From Bacteroidales bacterium (lineage in GTDB: Bacteria; Bacteroidota; Bacteroidia; Bacteroidales; UBA3663), in the NCBI GenBank assembly GCA_004557315.1, contig SFEH01000046.1, positions 1 to 14,878 on the forward strand: 14,878 nt of DNA, written 5' to 3'. Positions 1 through 6,912 of the stretch are shown in pieces. The position numbers and the translations under genes were made by a program. Numbering within the stretch: position 1 is the first letter of the stretch; each line of letters opens with the position of its first letter. The notes below the pieces were generated by a model. The model had not been told where the DNA came from. It ran no database searches and saw only the letters and a list, made by a program, of their open reading frames with translations.

Positions 1-1179
1 CTCTATCCTGAGTATCATCAGACCTACGGACTCGGCTTCTTCGAGTTCTTCCAGCTCTGTGAGGACTTCGGATGCGAGCCTCTTCCCGTCATCAGCTGCG
101 GCTTGGCTTGCCAGTTCCAGAACGAGATCTGCGACGAGAAGACTGCTCACGCTTCGCTCGAAGACCTTGACACATATATCCAGGATGCTCTCGACCTTGT
201 GGAGTTCGCCAACGGTCCTGCCGACAGCAAGTGGGGTAAGGTGCGTGCAGAGATGGGTCACCCAGAGCCATTCAACCTCAAGTATCTCGGCGTAGGTAAC
301 GAGCAGTGGGACTATGATGAGGCTCACGGTGGTCCTAACAATGCCTTCACCGACCGTCTGAAGAAGTTCAACGACGCTCTCCGTGCCGCTTATCCAGACC
401 TCAAGCTCATCGGTACTACAGGTCCTAACTCTGAAGGATGGGACTTCGACCTGCTCCAGCCAAAGATGAAGGAGCTCAAGGTGGATCTCTATGACGAGCA
501 CTACTACCGCAATGAGGAGTGGTTCCTGAGCCACGGACATCGTTATGACAACTACGACCGCAAGGGTCCAAAGGTATTTGCTGGCGAATATGCTTGCCAC
601 GGAAAGGGCAAGAAGTGGAATCACTTCGAGACTTCTCTCTATGAGGCAGCTCACATGACTGGCATCGAGCGCAATGCCGACATCGTTCACATGGCAACCT
701 ACGCTCCTCTCTTCGCTCATGTCAAGGGCTGGCAGTGGCGTCCTGACGCTATCTGGTTCGACAACCTCCGTTCGTTCAAGTCTGTTTCTTACTACGTGCA
801 GCAGCTCTATGCTATCTACAAGGGCTCGAATGTCCTACCTATCACAATGAACAAGAAGGTAGTGGCTGGCGATGCTGACCAGAACGGACTCTTTGCAAGT
901 GCCGTATATGACAAGGACATGAACGCTTACATCGTGAAGGTGGCTAACACTGGCAACGAGACACAGACTCTCAACCTCCAGTTCCAGGGCGTGAAGAAGA
1001 ACCAGCCTCTCCAAAGCGCAAAGCAGATCCTTCTCCACTCTGATGACCTCGACGCAGAGAACACTCTCGACGAGCCAGAGAAGATCGTTCCTCAGGAATC
1101 AGAGCTCAGCCTCAACGGCAATACTCTCACAGTAGATCTCGGTGCAAAGTCATTTGCAGTATATATTGTGAAGAAGTAA
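1..1179 (+). CDS. GH51 alpha-L-arabinofuranosidase, C-terminal part (5' end outside window)
   Basis: The frame is open from base 1, so the start lies upstream; 392 residues are visible. The protein should release terminal alpha-L-arabinofuranosyl groups from arabinan or arabinoxylan. Seen: the second half of a (beta/alpha)8 barrel with the GH51 acid/base motif YLGVGNEQW (Glu at bases 301-303, residue 101 of the visible part) and the nucleophile motif VFAGEYA (Glu at 586-588, residue 196). Between them lies the family-typical DLYDEHYYR stretch. From about residue 290 comes a beta-rich C-terminal domain ending SFAVYIVKK, as in the arabinofuranosidase C-terminal domain. Both catalytic residues are present and the reading frame is intact. 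A terminator follows about 27 bases after the stop. The gene converges on the beta-glucan locus but is separated from it by the Rpn gene, so membership in the same utilization system is possible but unproven. Substrate within the family is not readable from this part. Confidence 0.93.
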   Translation, partial: LYPEYHQTYGLGFFEFFQLCEDFGCEPLPVISCGLACQFQNEICDEKTAHASLEDLDTYIQDALDLVEFANGPADSKWGKVRAEMGHPEPFNLKYLGVGNEQWDYDEAHGGPNNAFTDRLKKFNDALRAAYPDLKLIGTTGPNSEGWDFDLLQPKMKELKVDLYDEHYYRNEEWFLSHGHRYDNYDRKGPKVFAGEYACHGKGKKWNHFETSLYEAAHMTGIERNADIVHMATYAPLFAHVKGWQWRPDAIWFDNLRSFKSVSYYVQQLYAIYKGSNVLPITMNKKVVAGDADQNGLFASAVYDKDMNAYIVKVANTGNETQTLNLQFQGVKKNQPLQSAKQILLHSDDLDAENTLDEPEKIVPQESELSLNGNTLTVDLGAKSFAVYIVKK

Positions 1180-1205
1180 TCGGGCAAAAGTAATTACAAA
1201 GATAG

Positions 1206-1248
1206 CACCTGCAAATATCGGCGATTCGGTATTTGCAGGTGTCTTTTC
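1206..1248 (+). terminator. Intrinsic terminator after the GH51 gene
   Basis: A perfect 12-bp stem CACCTGCAAATA (1206-1217) pairs with 1230-1241. One G-U pair and two more base pairs extend it towards a six-base loop (1221-1226). TCTTTTC follows directly, giving a U-rich tail on the plus strand. It sits 26 bases after the GH51 stop codon. A closely related hairpin lies at 2502-2537. Confidence 0.8.
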
Positions 1249-1249
1249 A

Positions 1250-1260
1250 TTGCCTGACAA
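1250..1260. repeat. Left copy of an 11-bp inverted repeat flanking the Rpn gene
   Basis: TTGCCTGACAA here is the exact reverse complement of 2454-2464. The two copies enclose the Rpn promoter and gene (1,215 bp overall). No target-site duplication is visible outside them. They could be terminal repeats of a mobile unit or a chance match. Confidence 0.4.
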
Positions 1261-1279
1261 CGATTTTTCAACACTTTCC

Positions 1280-1310
1280 TTTGTGCCTTGCATATTTATC
1301 CTTATCTTTG
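1280..1310 (+). promoter_or_regulatory. Promoter of the Rpn-family gene
   Basis: A -33 element TTTG (1280-1283) is followed by 19 bases and then TATCTTTG (1303-1310), which matches the Bacteroidetes -7 consensus TAnnTTTG exactly. The expected transcription start near 1316 would give a leader of about 90 bases before the ATG at 1408. Confidence 0.65.
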
Positions 1311-1407
1311 CGCTTGAAATCATTCCTTATGAGACAGCCATCACAAGCTTTTCATAATTTGAAATGACCTTCACTTATATTTTTTGGTTACTTAACAACA
1401 ATTTTTC

Positions 1408-2400
1408 ATGAAGACAAATGAAAAAAGCCCACAGAAACTTGCCATAAGTGCACATTCTGAGACAGAAAACTTGCAAAGTTCAGAAAATCTGGATAACTTT
1501 GCAAAAATCTTGTACATCAACCCGATGAGCGATTTCGGATTCAAGAAGATCTTTGGTGTTGAGAAGATCATGATTGGTTTCCTCAACGACCTGATCCAGC
1601 CAGAGTCGCCCATCGAGAAGATCACCTTCCTTGACAAGGAAAAGCTGCCCGACAGCAAGAGCCAGCGAGGTGTCGTCTATGACCTCCTGTGCAGAACGGA
1701 AGATGACAGAGAATTTCTTGTCGAGATGCAGAATGCCCCGCAGGAAAAGTTCTCCGACCGAGTGATCTACTACCTCAGTCGCAGCATCGCACCGCAGGGT
1801 CAGAAAGGCAAGGTGGATGGTCACGATTGGGATTATGAGCTTCGCGCTATATATGGAGTGTTCCTGCTCAACTTCCACCTCAACGACCACGAACGCCTGA
1901 AGCTGCGCACGCTGCGCCTCACCGTCAAGGAGAACAACCATAAGGTATTCTCTGACAAGCTGAATGCCTATATCATCGAGCTTCCTTGCATCAAGGGAAT
2001 GAAGGAGGAAGATTGCAAGACAAAATTGGATTGTTGGATGTATAATTTGTACAATATGGAAACGACCACAAAGCCACTGGCATTTCAGGACGTAATGCCA
2101 GTATTCAAGGAAGTAGCCTCACAAGCCGAGTTCAACAGCATGTCGCCAGAAGAGCAGCGACGCTATATGTATGCCCTCGATGAATACCGCAGCAACAAGG
2201 CTGCATGGGATTACAGCATAAAGAGAAGCATACAGAAAGGCTTGCAGGAAGGTATGCAGAAAGGTATGCAGGAAGGTATACAGAAAGGCAAACTGGAAGA
2301 ACGCTACAAGAATGCCAGAGCATTGAAAGCAATCGATGTTCCAGTAGAAAAAATAGCAAAAGCCCTTGGTCTTTCTGTAGAAGAGATAGAGATGCTTTAG
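1408..2400 (+). CDS. Rpn-family PD-(D/E)XK nuclease / putative transposase
   Basis: This 330-residue protein belongs to the PD-(D/E)XK nuclease family annotated as recombination-promoting nuclease or putative transposase, related to E. coli Rpn proteins. Known members have DNA endonuclease activity and promote RecA-independent recombination; many Bacteroidetes genomes carry numerous copies. Seen: the N-terminal signature MSDFGFKKIFG (residues 40-50), the catalytic aspartate D92 in VYDLL, and the E106-x-Q108 pair in FLVEMQ, the Gln replacing the usual Lys as in this subfamily. A Q-(K/E)-G repeat follows near residues 275-294, then a short C-terminal helix-turn-helix-like segment VEKIAKALGLSVEEIEML. 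No transmembrane segment or signal peptide is seen. It has its own promoter and lies alone between the GH51 gene and the beta-glucan locus, unrelated in function to both. The start at 1408 is preferred because it is the first ATG after the promoter; an internal start at Met40 is possible. Confidence 0.88.
   Translation: MKTNEKSPQKLAISAHSETENLQSSENLDNFAKILYINPMSDFGFKKIFGVEKIMIGFLNDLIQPESPIEKITFLDKEKLPDSKSQRGVVYDLLCRTEDDREFLVEMQNAPQEKFSDRVIYYLSRSIAPQGQKGKVDGHDWDYELRAIYGVFLLNFHLNDHERLKLRTLRLTVKENNHKVFSDKLNAYIIELPCIKGMKEEDCKTKLDCWMYNLYNMETTTKPLAFQDVMPVFKEVASQAEFNSMSPEEQRRYMYALDEYRSNKAAWDYSIKRSIQKGLQEGMQKGMQEGIQKGKLEERYKNARALKAIDVPVEKIAKALGLSVEEIEML
2230..2289 (+). repeat. Five 12-bp tandem units inside the Rpn gene
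   Basis: Five consecutive in-frame units resemble ATGCAGAAAGGT and ATGCAGGAAGGT. They begin at 2230, 2242, 2254, 2266 and 2278 and encode (I/L/M)-Q-(K/E)-G. Lys and Glu alternate strictly, so the underlying period is 24 bp. Units 1 and 5 are identical. Such an array can change length by slippage without breaking the frame. Confidence 0.9.
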
Positions 2401-2453
2401 TAATATGTTTTGAGTAGAATCTACGCATTTATTCGATTTTTCATACTCAATCT

Positions 2454-2464
2454 TTGTCAGGCAA
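2454..2464. repeat. Right copy of the 11-bp inverted repeat flanking the Rpn gene
   Basis: TTGTCAGGCAA is the exact reverse complement of 1250-1260. It lies 53 bases after the Rpn stop codon and 37 bases before the GH3 terminator stem. Confidence 0.4.
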
Positions 2465-2492
2465 ATAGAAAGTAATATTACAGAAGTATCAG

Positions 2493-2537
2493 AAAAAAAA
2501 GCACCTTCAAATATCGGTGATTCGATATTTGAAGGTG
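2493..2537 (-). terminator. Terminator of the beta-glucan operon (possibly bidirectional)
   Basis: A perfect 15-bp stem, CACCTTCAAATATCG (2502-2516) with 2523-2537, closes a six-base loop. Read on the minus strand it is followed by eight T residues (complement of 2493-2500), a strong intrinsic terminator 33 bases after the GH3 stop codon. For plus-strand reading from the Rpn gene the tail is only moderately U-rich, so weaker two-way action is possible. Confidence 0.85.
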
Positions 2538-2570
2538 TTGTTATATATCATTTATTGATTGGGGAAAGGC

Positions 2571-4808
2571 TTACTTGTAGTCGAAAGAAACAGTCTGACG
2601 AATATCGGCAGAAGAAACACCGAGGAGGACATCAAACTTGCCTGCCTCTGCCTTCCAGCCTTCCTTCTCGTCATAGAATTTCAGAGCCTCGCTGTCGAGG
2701 GCGAAACTGAGAGTCTGCTTCTCGCCTGCCTTGAGATTGACCTTGGCAAAGCCCTTGAGTTCCTTGACAGGACGCTCGACCGAACATTCCAGATCGCTCA
2801 CATAGAGCTGGACAACCTCTGCACCCTCAACCTTGCCTGTGTTGGTCACATCGACTGTGACTGTTGCCTTGAAGCTATCGCCACTGCCCGATGTCTTGAT
2901 CTTGGCATTATCGACCTCGAAGGTAGTGTACGACAGTCCATGACCGAATGGGAAGAGAGGCTTGAGATTGTTTTTCTCGACATAACGGTAGCCAACGAAC
3001 ACACCTTCCTTATACTCAAGATCGGTGATATCACTGCCATCGTTGCGCTTCACACCAGGATAAGCACCGAGAGCATGTGCGCCATTCTGTTCGAGCGAAG
3101 CATACCATGTCATCGGGAGGTGACCTGAAGGATTGACATCGCCTGTCAGCACAGAAGCGAGCGAAGTGCCTGCCTCACTGCCAAGATACCAGTCCTGAAC
3201 GATGGTCGGAACCTTGTCAGCCCATGGCATAGCCACTGCATTGCCTGAGATATTGACCACGATAAGGTTCTTGTTGGCTGCAAGAAGTGCCTCAATCACC
3301 TCATTCTGTCCGTAAGGCAAGCTATACTCCAGACGGTCTGAACCCTCAGCATCCATGTGGTCGGCCTTGTTCAAGCCACCGATGAAGATGACGACATCAG
3401 ATTCAGCAGCCACCTTGACTGCCTCGGCAAGGATGACAGAAGCCGGACGGTTGTCAGAAAGGTCCTGACCTGTTGTCACGCCATTGTATTCGCCTGAAGC
3501 ATCACCCACATATCCACGGGCATAGACGACCTCAGCCTTGCCAGCCAGTCGCTTCTTGAGTCCGTCGAGAGGCGAGATCTCATGCTGAACCTTGAGCGAA
3601 GACGAACCACCTCCCACGGTCATCATCTTGATGGCGTTCTCACCTACTACAGCAATCTTCTTTGTCTTTTCAAGGTCGAGAGGCAAGAGACCTTCGTTCT
3701 TGAGGAGCACGATACCCTCCTCGCCTATCTTCTGAGCAGCAGCATAGTGCTCATCGCTGCACAGAGAGCCGAACGGACGGTTCTTGTCGCCGGTAGTGCG
3801 GAAGATGAGACGGAGCACACGACGCACCTTGTCGTCAAGTTCCTTTGTACCGACCTTGCCCTCTTCGATGAGTTTCTCATAAGGACGAGCCATGTAATAG
3901 TTGTCGTAGGCATTGGTAAGACCCATCTTCAAGCCATCGGTCCATGTGCCATACTCAAGGTCAAGACTGTTGAAGATAGCCTCCTCGGTGCTCTGTGTTC
4001 CTCCCCAGTCGGAAATGACAGCACCATCGAAGCCCCATTCGCCCTTCAGGATCTTGTTCATGAGATAATCGTTATGGCAAGCATGCTGACCGCGGAAGAG
4101 ATTGTAGCCACCCATGATGCTCCATGCGCCACCCTCGACCACAGCAGCCTTGAATGCAGGCAGGTAGATCTCGCGGAGCGTACGTTCATCGGCAATGGCA
4201 TTGGTAGTATAACGGTCCACCTCGTTGTTGTTCAGTGCATAATGCTTGACACAGACAGCCACGCCATTGCTCTGCACACCCTTGACATAGCCCACTGCCA
4301 TACGGCCAGAGAGATATGGGTCTTCACCAAGGTACTCAAAGCTGCGTCCGTTGAGAGGAGTGCGGCAGATGTTGACACCAGGACCGAGAAGCACAGCCTT
4401 GTTGCGATAGCGAGCCTCCTCGCCTATGCTCTTGCCATAGAGAAGACCGAGCTCCTGGTTCCAAGTAGCAGCAAGACAGGTCAAGGCAGGGAAAGCCACA
4501 CACGAGTCGTTGGTCCAACCAGCCTGATTCCAATCATCCCACAGCACTTCCGGGCGGATGCCGTGAGGACCATCGGTACACCAAAGTTCAGGAATACCGA
4601 GACGAGGCACACCTGCCGACGAGAACTTCGACTGGGCATGTATCACCCCAATCTTCTCGTGCAGAGTCATCTTGCTCATCACATCGTCAATACGAGCCTC
4701 AATGTCGTCGGCCCGAGAATCAGAAGACTGAGACGAAGGACAAGAACAGGAAACAGTGCCCAATAAAGCCAGCAAAACAACTGTTGAAAAAAATTTCGTT
4801 ATTTTCAT
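2571..4808 (-). CDS. GH3 beta-glucosidase, predicted lipoprotein
   Basis: This 745-residue protein hydrolyses terminal beta-linked glucose from oligosaccharides, the last step of beta-glucan breakdown, probably in the periplasm. Numbering starts at the ATG at 4808; an upstream in-frame TTG at 4820 is rejected because MKITKFF begins a normal signal peptide. Seen: a hydrophobic leader to about residue 20 with a possible lipobox ending at C21; the GH3 N-terminal barrel with RSFEYLGEDPYLSG and the substrate-binding KHYALNNNE; the nucleophile D267 in VISDWGGT (bases 4008-4010); the second alpha/beta domain with the likely acid/base E488 in AEGSDRLEY (3345-3347); the signature FPFGHGLSYTTF; and a C-terminal fibronectin-III-like domain with ERPVKELKGF. 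Length and domain order are normal for the family. It is the last gene of the operon, 48 bases after the GH16 gene. Exact linkage preference (beta-1,3, 1,4 or 1,6) is inferred only from the neighbours. Confidence 0.95.
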   Translation of the reverse strand: MKITKFFSTVVLLALLGTVSCSCPSSQSSDSRADDIEARIDDVMSKMTLHEKIGVIHAQSKFSSAGVPRLGIPELWCTDGPHGIRPEVLWDDWNQAGWTNDSCVAFPALTCLAATWNQELGLLYGKSIGEEARYRNKAVLLGPGVNICRTPLNGRSFEYLGEDPYLSGRMAVGYVKGVQSNGVAVCVKHYALNNNEVDRYTTNAIADERTLREIYLPAFKAAVVEGGAWSIMGGYNLFRGQHACHNDYLMNKILKGEWGFDGAVISDWGGTQSTEEAIFNSLDLEYGTWTDGLKMGLTNAYDNYYMARPYEKLIEEGKVGTKELDDKVRRVLRLIFRTTGDKNRPFGSLCSDEHYAAAQKIGEEGIVLLKNEGLLPLDLEKTKKIAVVGENAIKMMTVGGGSSSLKVQHEISPLDGLKKRLAGKAEVVYARGYVGDASGEYNGVTTGQDLSDNRPASVILAEAVKVAAESDVVIFIGGLNKADHMDAEGSDRLEYSLPYGQNEVIEALLAANKNLIVVNISGNAVAMPWADKVPTIVQDWYLGSEAGTSLASVLTGDVNPSGHLPMTWYASLEQNGAHALGAYPGVKRNDGSDITDLEYKEGVFVGYRYVEKNNLKPLFPFGHGLSYTTFEVDNAKIKTSGSGDSFKATVTVDVTNTGKVEGAEVVQLYVSDLECSVERPVKELKGFAKVNLKAGEKQTLSFALDSEALKFYDEKEGWKAEAGKFDVLLGVSSADIRQTVSFDYK

Positions 4809-4856
4809 ATCAATAATCAATAGTCATTATGTTGTTTGGATAAAAAAGCAATGCAA

Positions 4857-5969
4857 TCATTTCTGCCATACGCGGACCCAATCTACTTCCATGGTGACAG
4901 GAAGAGCATTCTCGTCAACGCCCTGGCTTCCTCCCCAGCTTCCACCCCATGCGAGATTCAGGATCACGTAGAATGGAGCATCGTAAGGCCAATCGACCTT
5001 TCCGGTACCTGGATTGGCATAATAGAGAGTCTTCTTGCCATCGACATAGAACTGGAAATAATCCTTGGTCCACTCCATGCCATAGACATGGAACTCACCT
5101 TCAGCGCCTTCACATTTGACTTCCTTGGTGACCTGCGTGCCATTAGAGTGGACATGACCAGTGGCATGGAGGCTCGAAGATACATAATCAGGGTGATAGC
5201 CCACCTCTTCCATGATATCTATCTCACCATCCTCTGGCCATGACTTAAAGTTGACAGGCATCATCCAGAATGCAGGCCATGTGCCCTTGCCCTTTGGCAG
5301 CTTGATGCGAGCCTCGACATATCCATATTTCCAGCCCTTGCTATGGTTGCCATAGACGCGGGCAGAATAGATTTTGCCATTTTCCTTAAAGCAATGAATG
5401 CGAAGCTTGCCATCCTTGATGTCCGACACCTCGCGACCTTCTGGACTCAGATGGTTGACATAGTTCTGGAGTTCGTTGTTGACCCATCCCGAACCCTTCA
5501 CTTCATGTATCCATTTATTTCCGTCGAGTTCTGTTCCCTCTTCAAATTCATCGTTCCATGACAGCTGATAGCCCTCAAGCGGACAAGTGAATTCCACGGC
5601 AGGACGTTCGGCAGCAGCCTGTGAGACCTTGACATAACGGCGTTCCTTGCCGCACTTCACTGTGACTTCACCCTCACGGCTCTCGTATTCTTCGTTTGCA
5701 TCAACCGTGACCATGACCGAAGCACTGGCAGTGGTGCCGCTCGACGGCTTGATGCTTATCCAGGATTCATTGTTGGAAGGGAACACTGCCCAATCGGAAG
5801 AAGCCGAGAGAGAAAGGGTCTGCTCGCCTCCTTGTGCTCCGAAAGACAGACTCTCGGGCGACACTGACAGGCTGATGACAGGATCGTCATTGCTTTCACC
5901 ACTTCCTCCACAAGAGCAAATGCTCATAAGTCCAGAAAGTGCTATTGCTATAACACTCATATTTTTCAT
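4857..5969 (-). CDS. GH16 endo-beta-glucanase (laminarinase/lichenase type) with BACON domain
   Basis: This 370-residue lipoprotein should cut internal bonds of beta-1,3-glucan or mixed-linkage beta-1,3/1,4-glucan at the cell surface. Seen, numbered from MKNMS: a short hydrophobic leader with cysteines C18 and C20 as lipidation candidates; a BACON domain at about residues 31-118 (ISLSVSPESLSFGAQGG to VKVSQA), common on Bacteroidetes surface enzymes; then a GH16 jelly-roll at about 133-370 opening with LSWNDEF. The catalytic motif EIDIME gives nucleophile E249, helper D251 and acid/base E254, all intact. GTWPAFWMMP precedes it and LAWGGSWGGSQG follows, as in the bacterial laminarinase/lichenase subfamily. 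The frame opens upstream at a GTG (5984), but the paired ATGs at 5972 and 5969 directly before the signal peptide are better starts; no Shine-Dalgarno separates them. The gene follows a hairpin after the glycan-binding lipoprotein gene. Confidence 0.94.
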   Translation of the reverse strand: MKNMSVIAIALSGLMSICSCGGSGESNDDPVISLSVSPESLSFGAQGGEQTLSLSASSDWAVFPSNNESWISIKPSSGTTASASVMVTVDANEEYESREGEVTVKCGKERRYVKVSQAAAERPAVEFTCPLEGYQLSWNDEFEEGTELDGNKWIHEVKGSGWVNNELQNYVNHLSPEGREVSDIKDGKLRIHCFKENGKIYSARVYGNHSKGWKYGYVEARIKLPKGKGTWPAFWMMPVNFKSWPEDGEIDIMEEVGYHPDYVSSSLHATGHVHSNGTQVTKEVKCEGAEGEFHVYGMEWTKDYFQFYVDGKKTLYYANPGTGKVDWPYDAPFYVILNLAWGGSWGGSQGVDENALPVTMEVDWVRVWQK

Positions 5970-5986
5970 CATTAATGAGTACACTT
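5970..5986 (-). repeat. Third copy of the hairpin arm, overlapping the GH16 start
   Basis: On the minus strand AAGTGTACTCATTAAT repeats the right arm of the adjacent hairpin (AAGTGGACTCATTAAT) with one mismatch, 22 bases downstream. Its end runs into the ATGATG at which the GH16 gene starts. Confidence 0.75.
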
Positions 5987-5991
5987 ATTAA

Positions 5992-6029
5992 AATTAATGA
6001 GTCCACTTTAACAAGTGGACTCATTAATT
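5992..6029 (-). terminator. Intercistronic hairpin between glycan-binding protein and GH16 genes
   Basis: A perfect 17-bp stem (5992-6008 with 6013-6029) closes a four-base loop TAAC. The stop codon of the upstream gene (6028-6030) lies in its base. On the minus strand the stem is followed by a weak tail, TTAATTTTAAT. It could be a partial terminator that lowers expression of the two enzyme genes relative to susC/susD, or an RNA-stability or processing element. Confidence 0.7.
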
Positions 6030-6873
6030 AATTAAGAGGCTTCATTACCCAGGTCCAGCCGCTGTCTCCTGCCTTTGTTTCCTGACAATAGAGGATAAGA
6101 CGATTGTCAGAGAGCTCAATGATATCATAAACGTCGTTTGCGCTTGAGCGTCCTTCGTTTGTACCGATCATTGCCTCAAATGGGATAGCAATCTTGGTGT
6201 TCTTATCAGAGAATGAGAAGTTGGCTGTTGCATCAGGATTTGCATCCTCTACCTCTGCGTAGTGATAAACCTTCATGCCGCCATCAAGATCGAACTTCAA
6301 GGCACCATACTGATCAGGCGGAGGGCAGCAAGTACCACCGGCATTCCACCAGCAGTCGTTCCACTTCTCCTTGCCACCGTTGTTAGCCATGTACCAGAAG
6401 CCTTCCTCACCGCCATTGATGAGATAACTGTGGTCGAATGTCCAAACCTTGCCAGCGAGGTCATCACCGATGAGAGTATAGAATTCAGGTTCGAGACGGT
6501 TGTTGAGCTGGGTGACATTGATTGACACGCTCTTTGATGGGAGGTTGTCAGACGAGAATTTGTTGTCACCATTCACGACTGGAGTTGTTGAGTAGAAAGT
6601 GAACTCAAGGTTGCCTGTGAATGGGCAGACGAAAGTCACCTTGTCTGTGAATGCCTGACCTAGCTTATAATCCCAGTAGCCGATGACACCAGGAGTCTTC
6701 ATCTCAAGTGTAATCTTGTTACCGCCATCTACATCGGCAGTAGCCACTACCTCAATATTGTTTGGGTCAAAAGAATTTGACAGGGTATCACGATCCTCAA
6801 TCGGATCACAAGATGTCATTGCTGCGGCAAAAGAGCCGATAGCAAGAGCTGTCAAGAAATATTTCTTTTTCAT
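6028..6873 (-). CDS. Surface glycan-binding lipoprotein (SusE/SusF position)
   Basis: This 281-residue lipoprotein occupies the position where utilization loci carry a SusE/SusF-type or SGBP protein: third gene, 39 bases after susD. Its expected job is to hold the polysaccharide or its fragments at the outer membrane for the GH16 enzyme and SusC/SusD. Seen: a signal peptide with lipobox AMTSC (C22) followed by an acidic segment, typical of surface-exported Bacteroidetes lipoproteins; an Ig/PKD-like N-terminal domain at about 35-125 containing GYWDYKLG and VTFVCPFTGN; and a beta-rich C-terminal domain at about 130-281. The latter has many aromatic residues that could stack on sugars (W159, Y161, W171, W175, W176) and a CCPPP motif at 182-186. 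No catalytic motif is seen. Similar two-domain proteins occur in beta-glucan loci. The binding role is inferred from position, lipidation and aromatic content, not shown by a sequence match. Confidence 0.8.
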   Translation of the reverse strand: MKKKYFLTALAIGSFAAAMTSCDPIEDRDTLSNSFDPNNIEVVATADVDGGNKITLEMKTPGVIGYWDYKLGQAFTDKVTFVCPFTGNLEFTFYSTTPVVNGDNKFSSDNLPSKSVSINVTQLNNRLEPEFYTLIGDDLAGKVWTFDHSYLINGGEEGFWYMANNGGKEKWNDCWWNAGGTCCPPPDQYGALKFDLDGGMKVYHYAEVEDANPDATANFSFSDKNTKIAIPFEAMIGTNEGRSSANDVYDIIELSDNRLILYCQETKAGDSGWTWVMKPLN

Positions 6874-6912
6874 TGTTGTCTGTAATTTTTACTTGAAAAT
6901 AATATTGCTGCA

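Noticed and set aside
2205..2417. Repeat-bearing alternative frames over the end of the Rpn gene
   Set aside because: These frames are created by the 12-bp tandem units. The frame of the Rpn protein carries the family motifs upstream and ends in a sensible helix-turn-helix-like tail.
3582..4766. Long open frame antisense to the GH3 gene (394 codons)
   Set aside because: It lies wholly inside a clear GH3 gene with intact catalytic motifs. Its translation has no recognisable domain and reflects the codon bias of the opposite strand.
4809..4856. GH16-GH3 spacer as a possible promoter or terminator
   Set aside because: Only 48 A/T-rich bases are present, without a stem, a T-tract hairpin or a TAnnTTTG box; read as a plain operon spacer.
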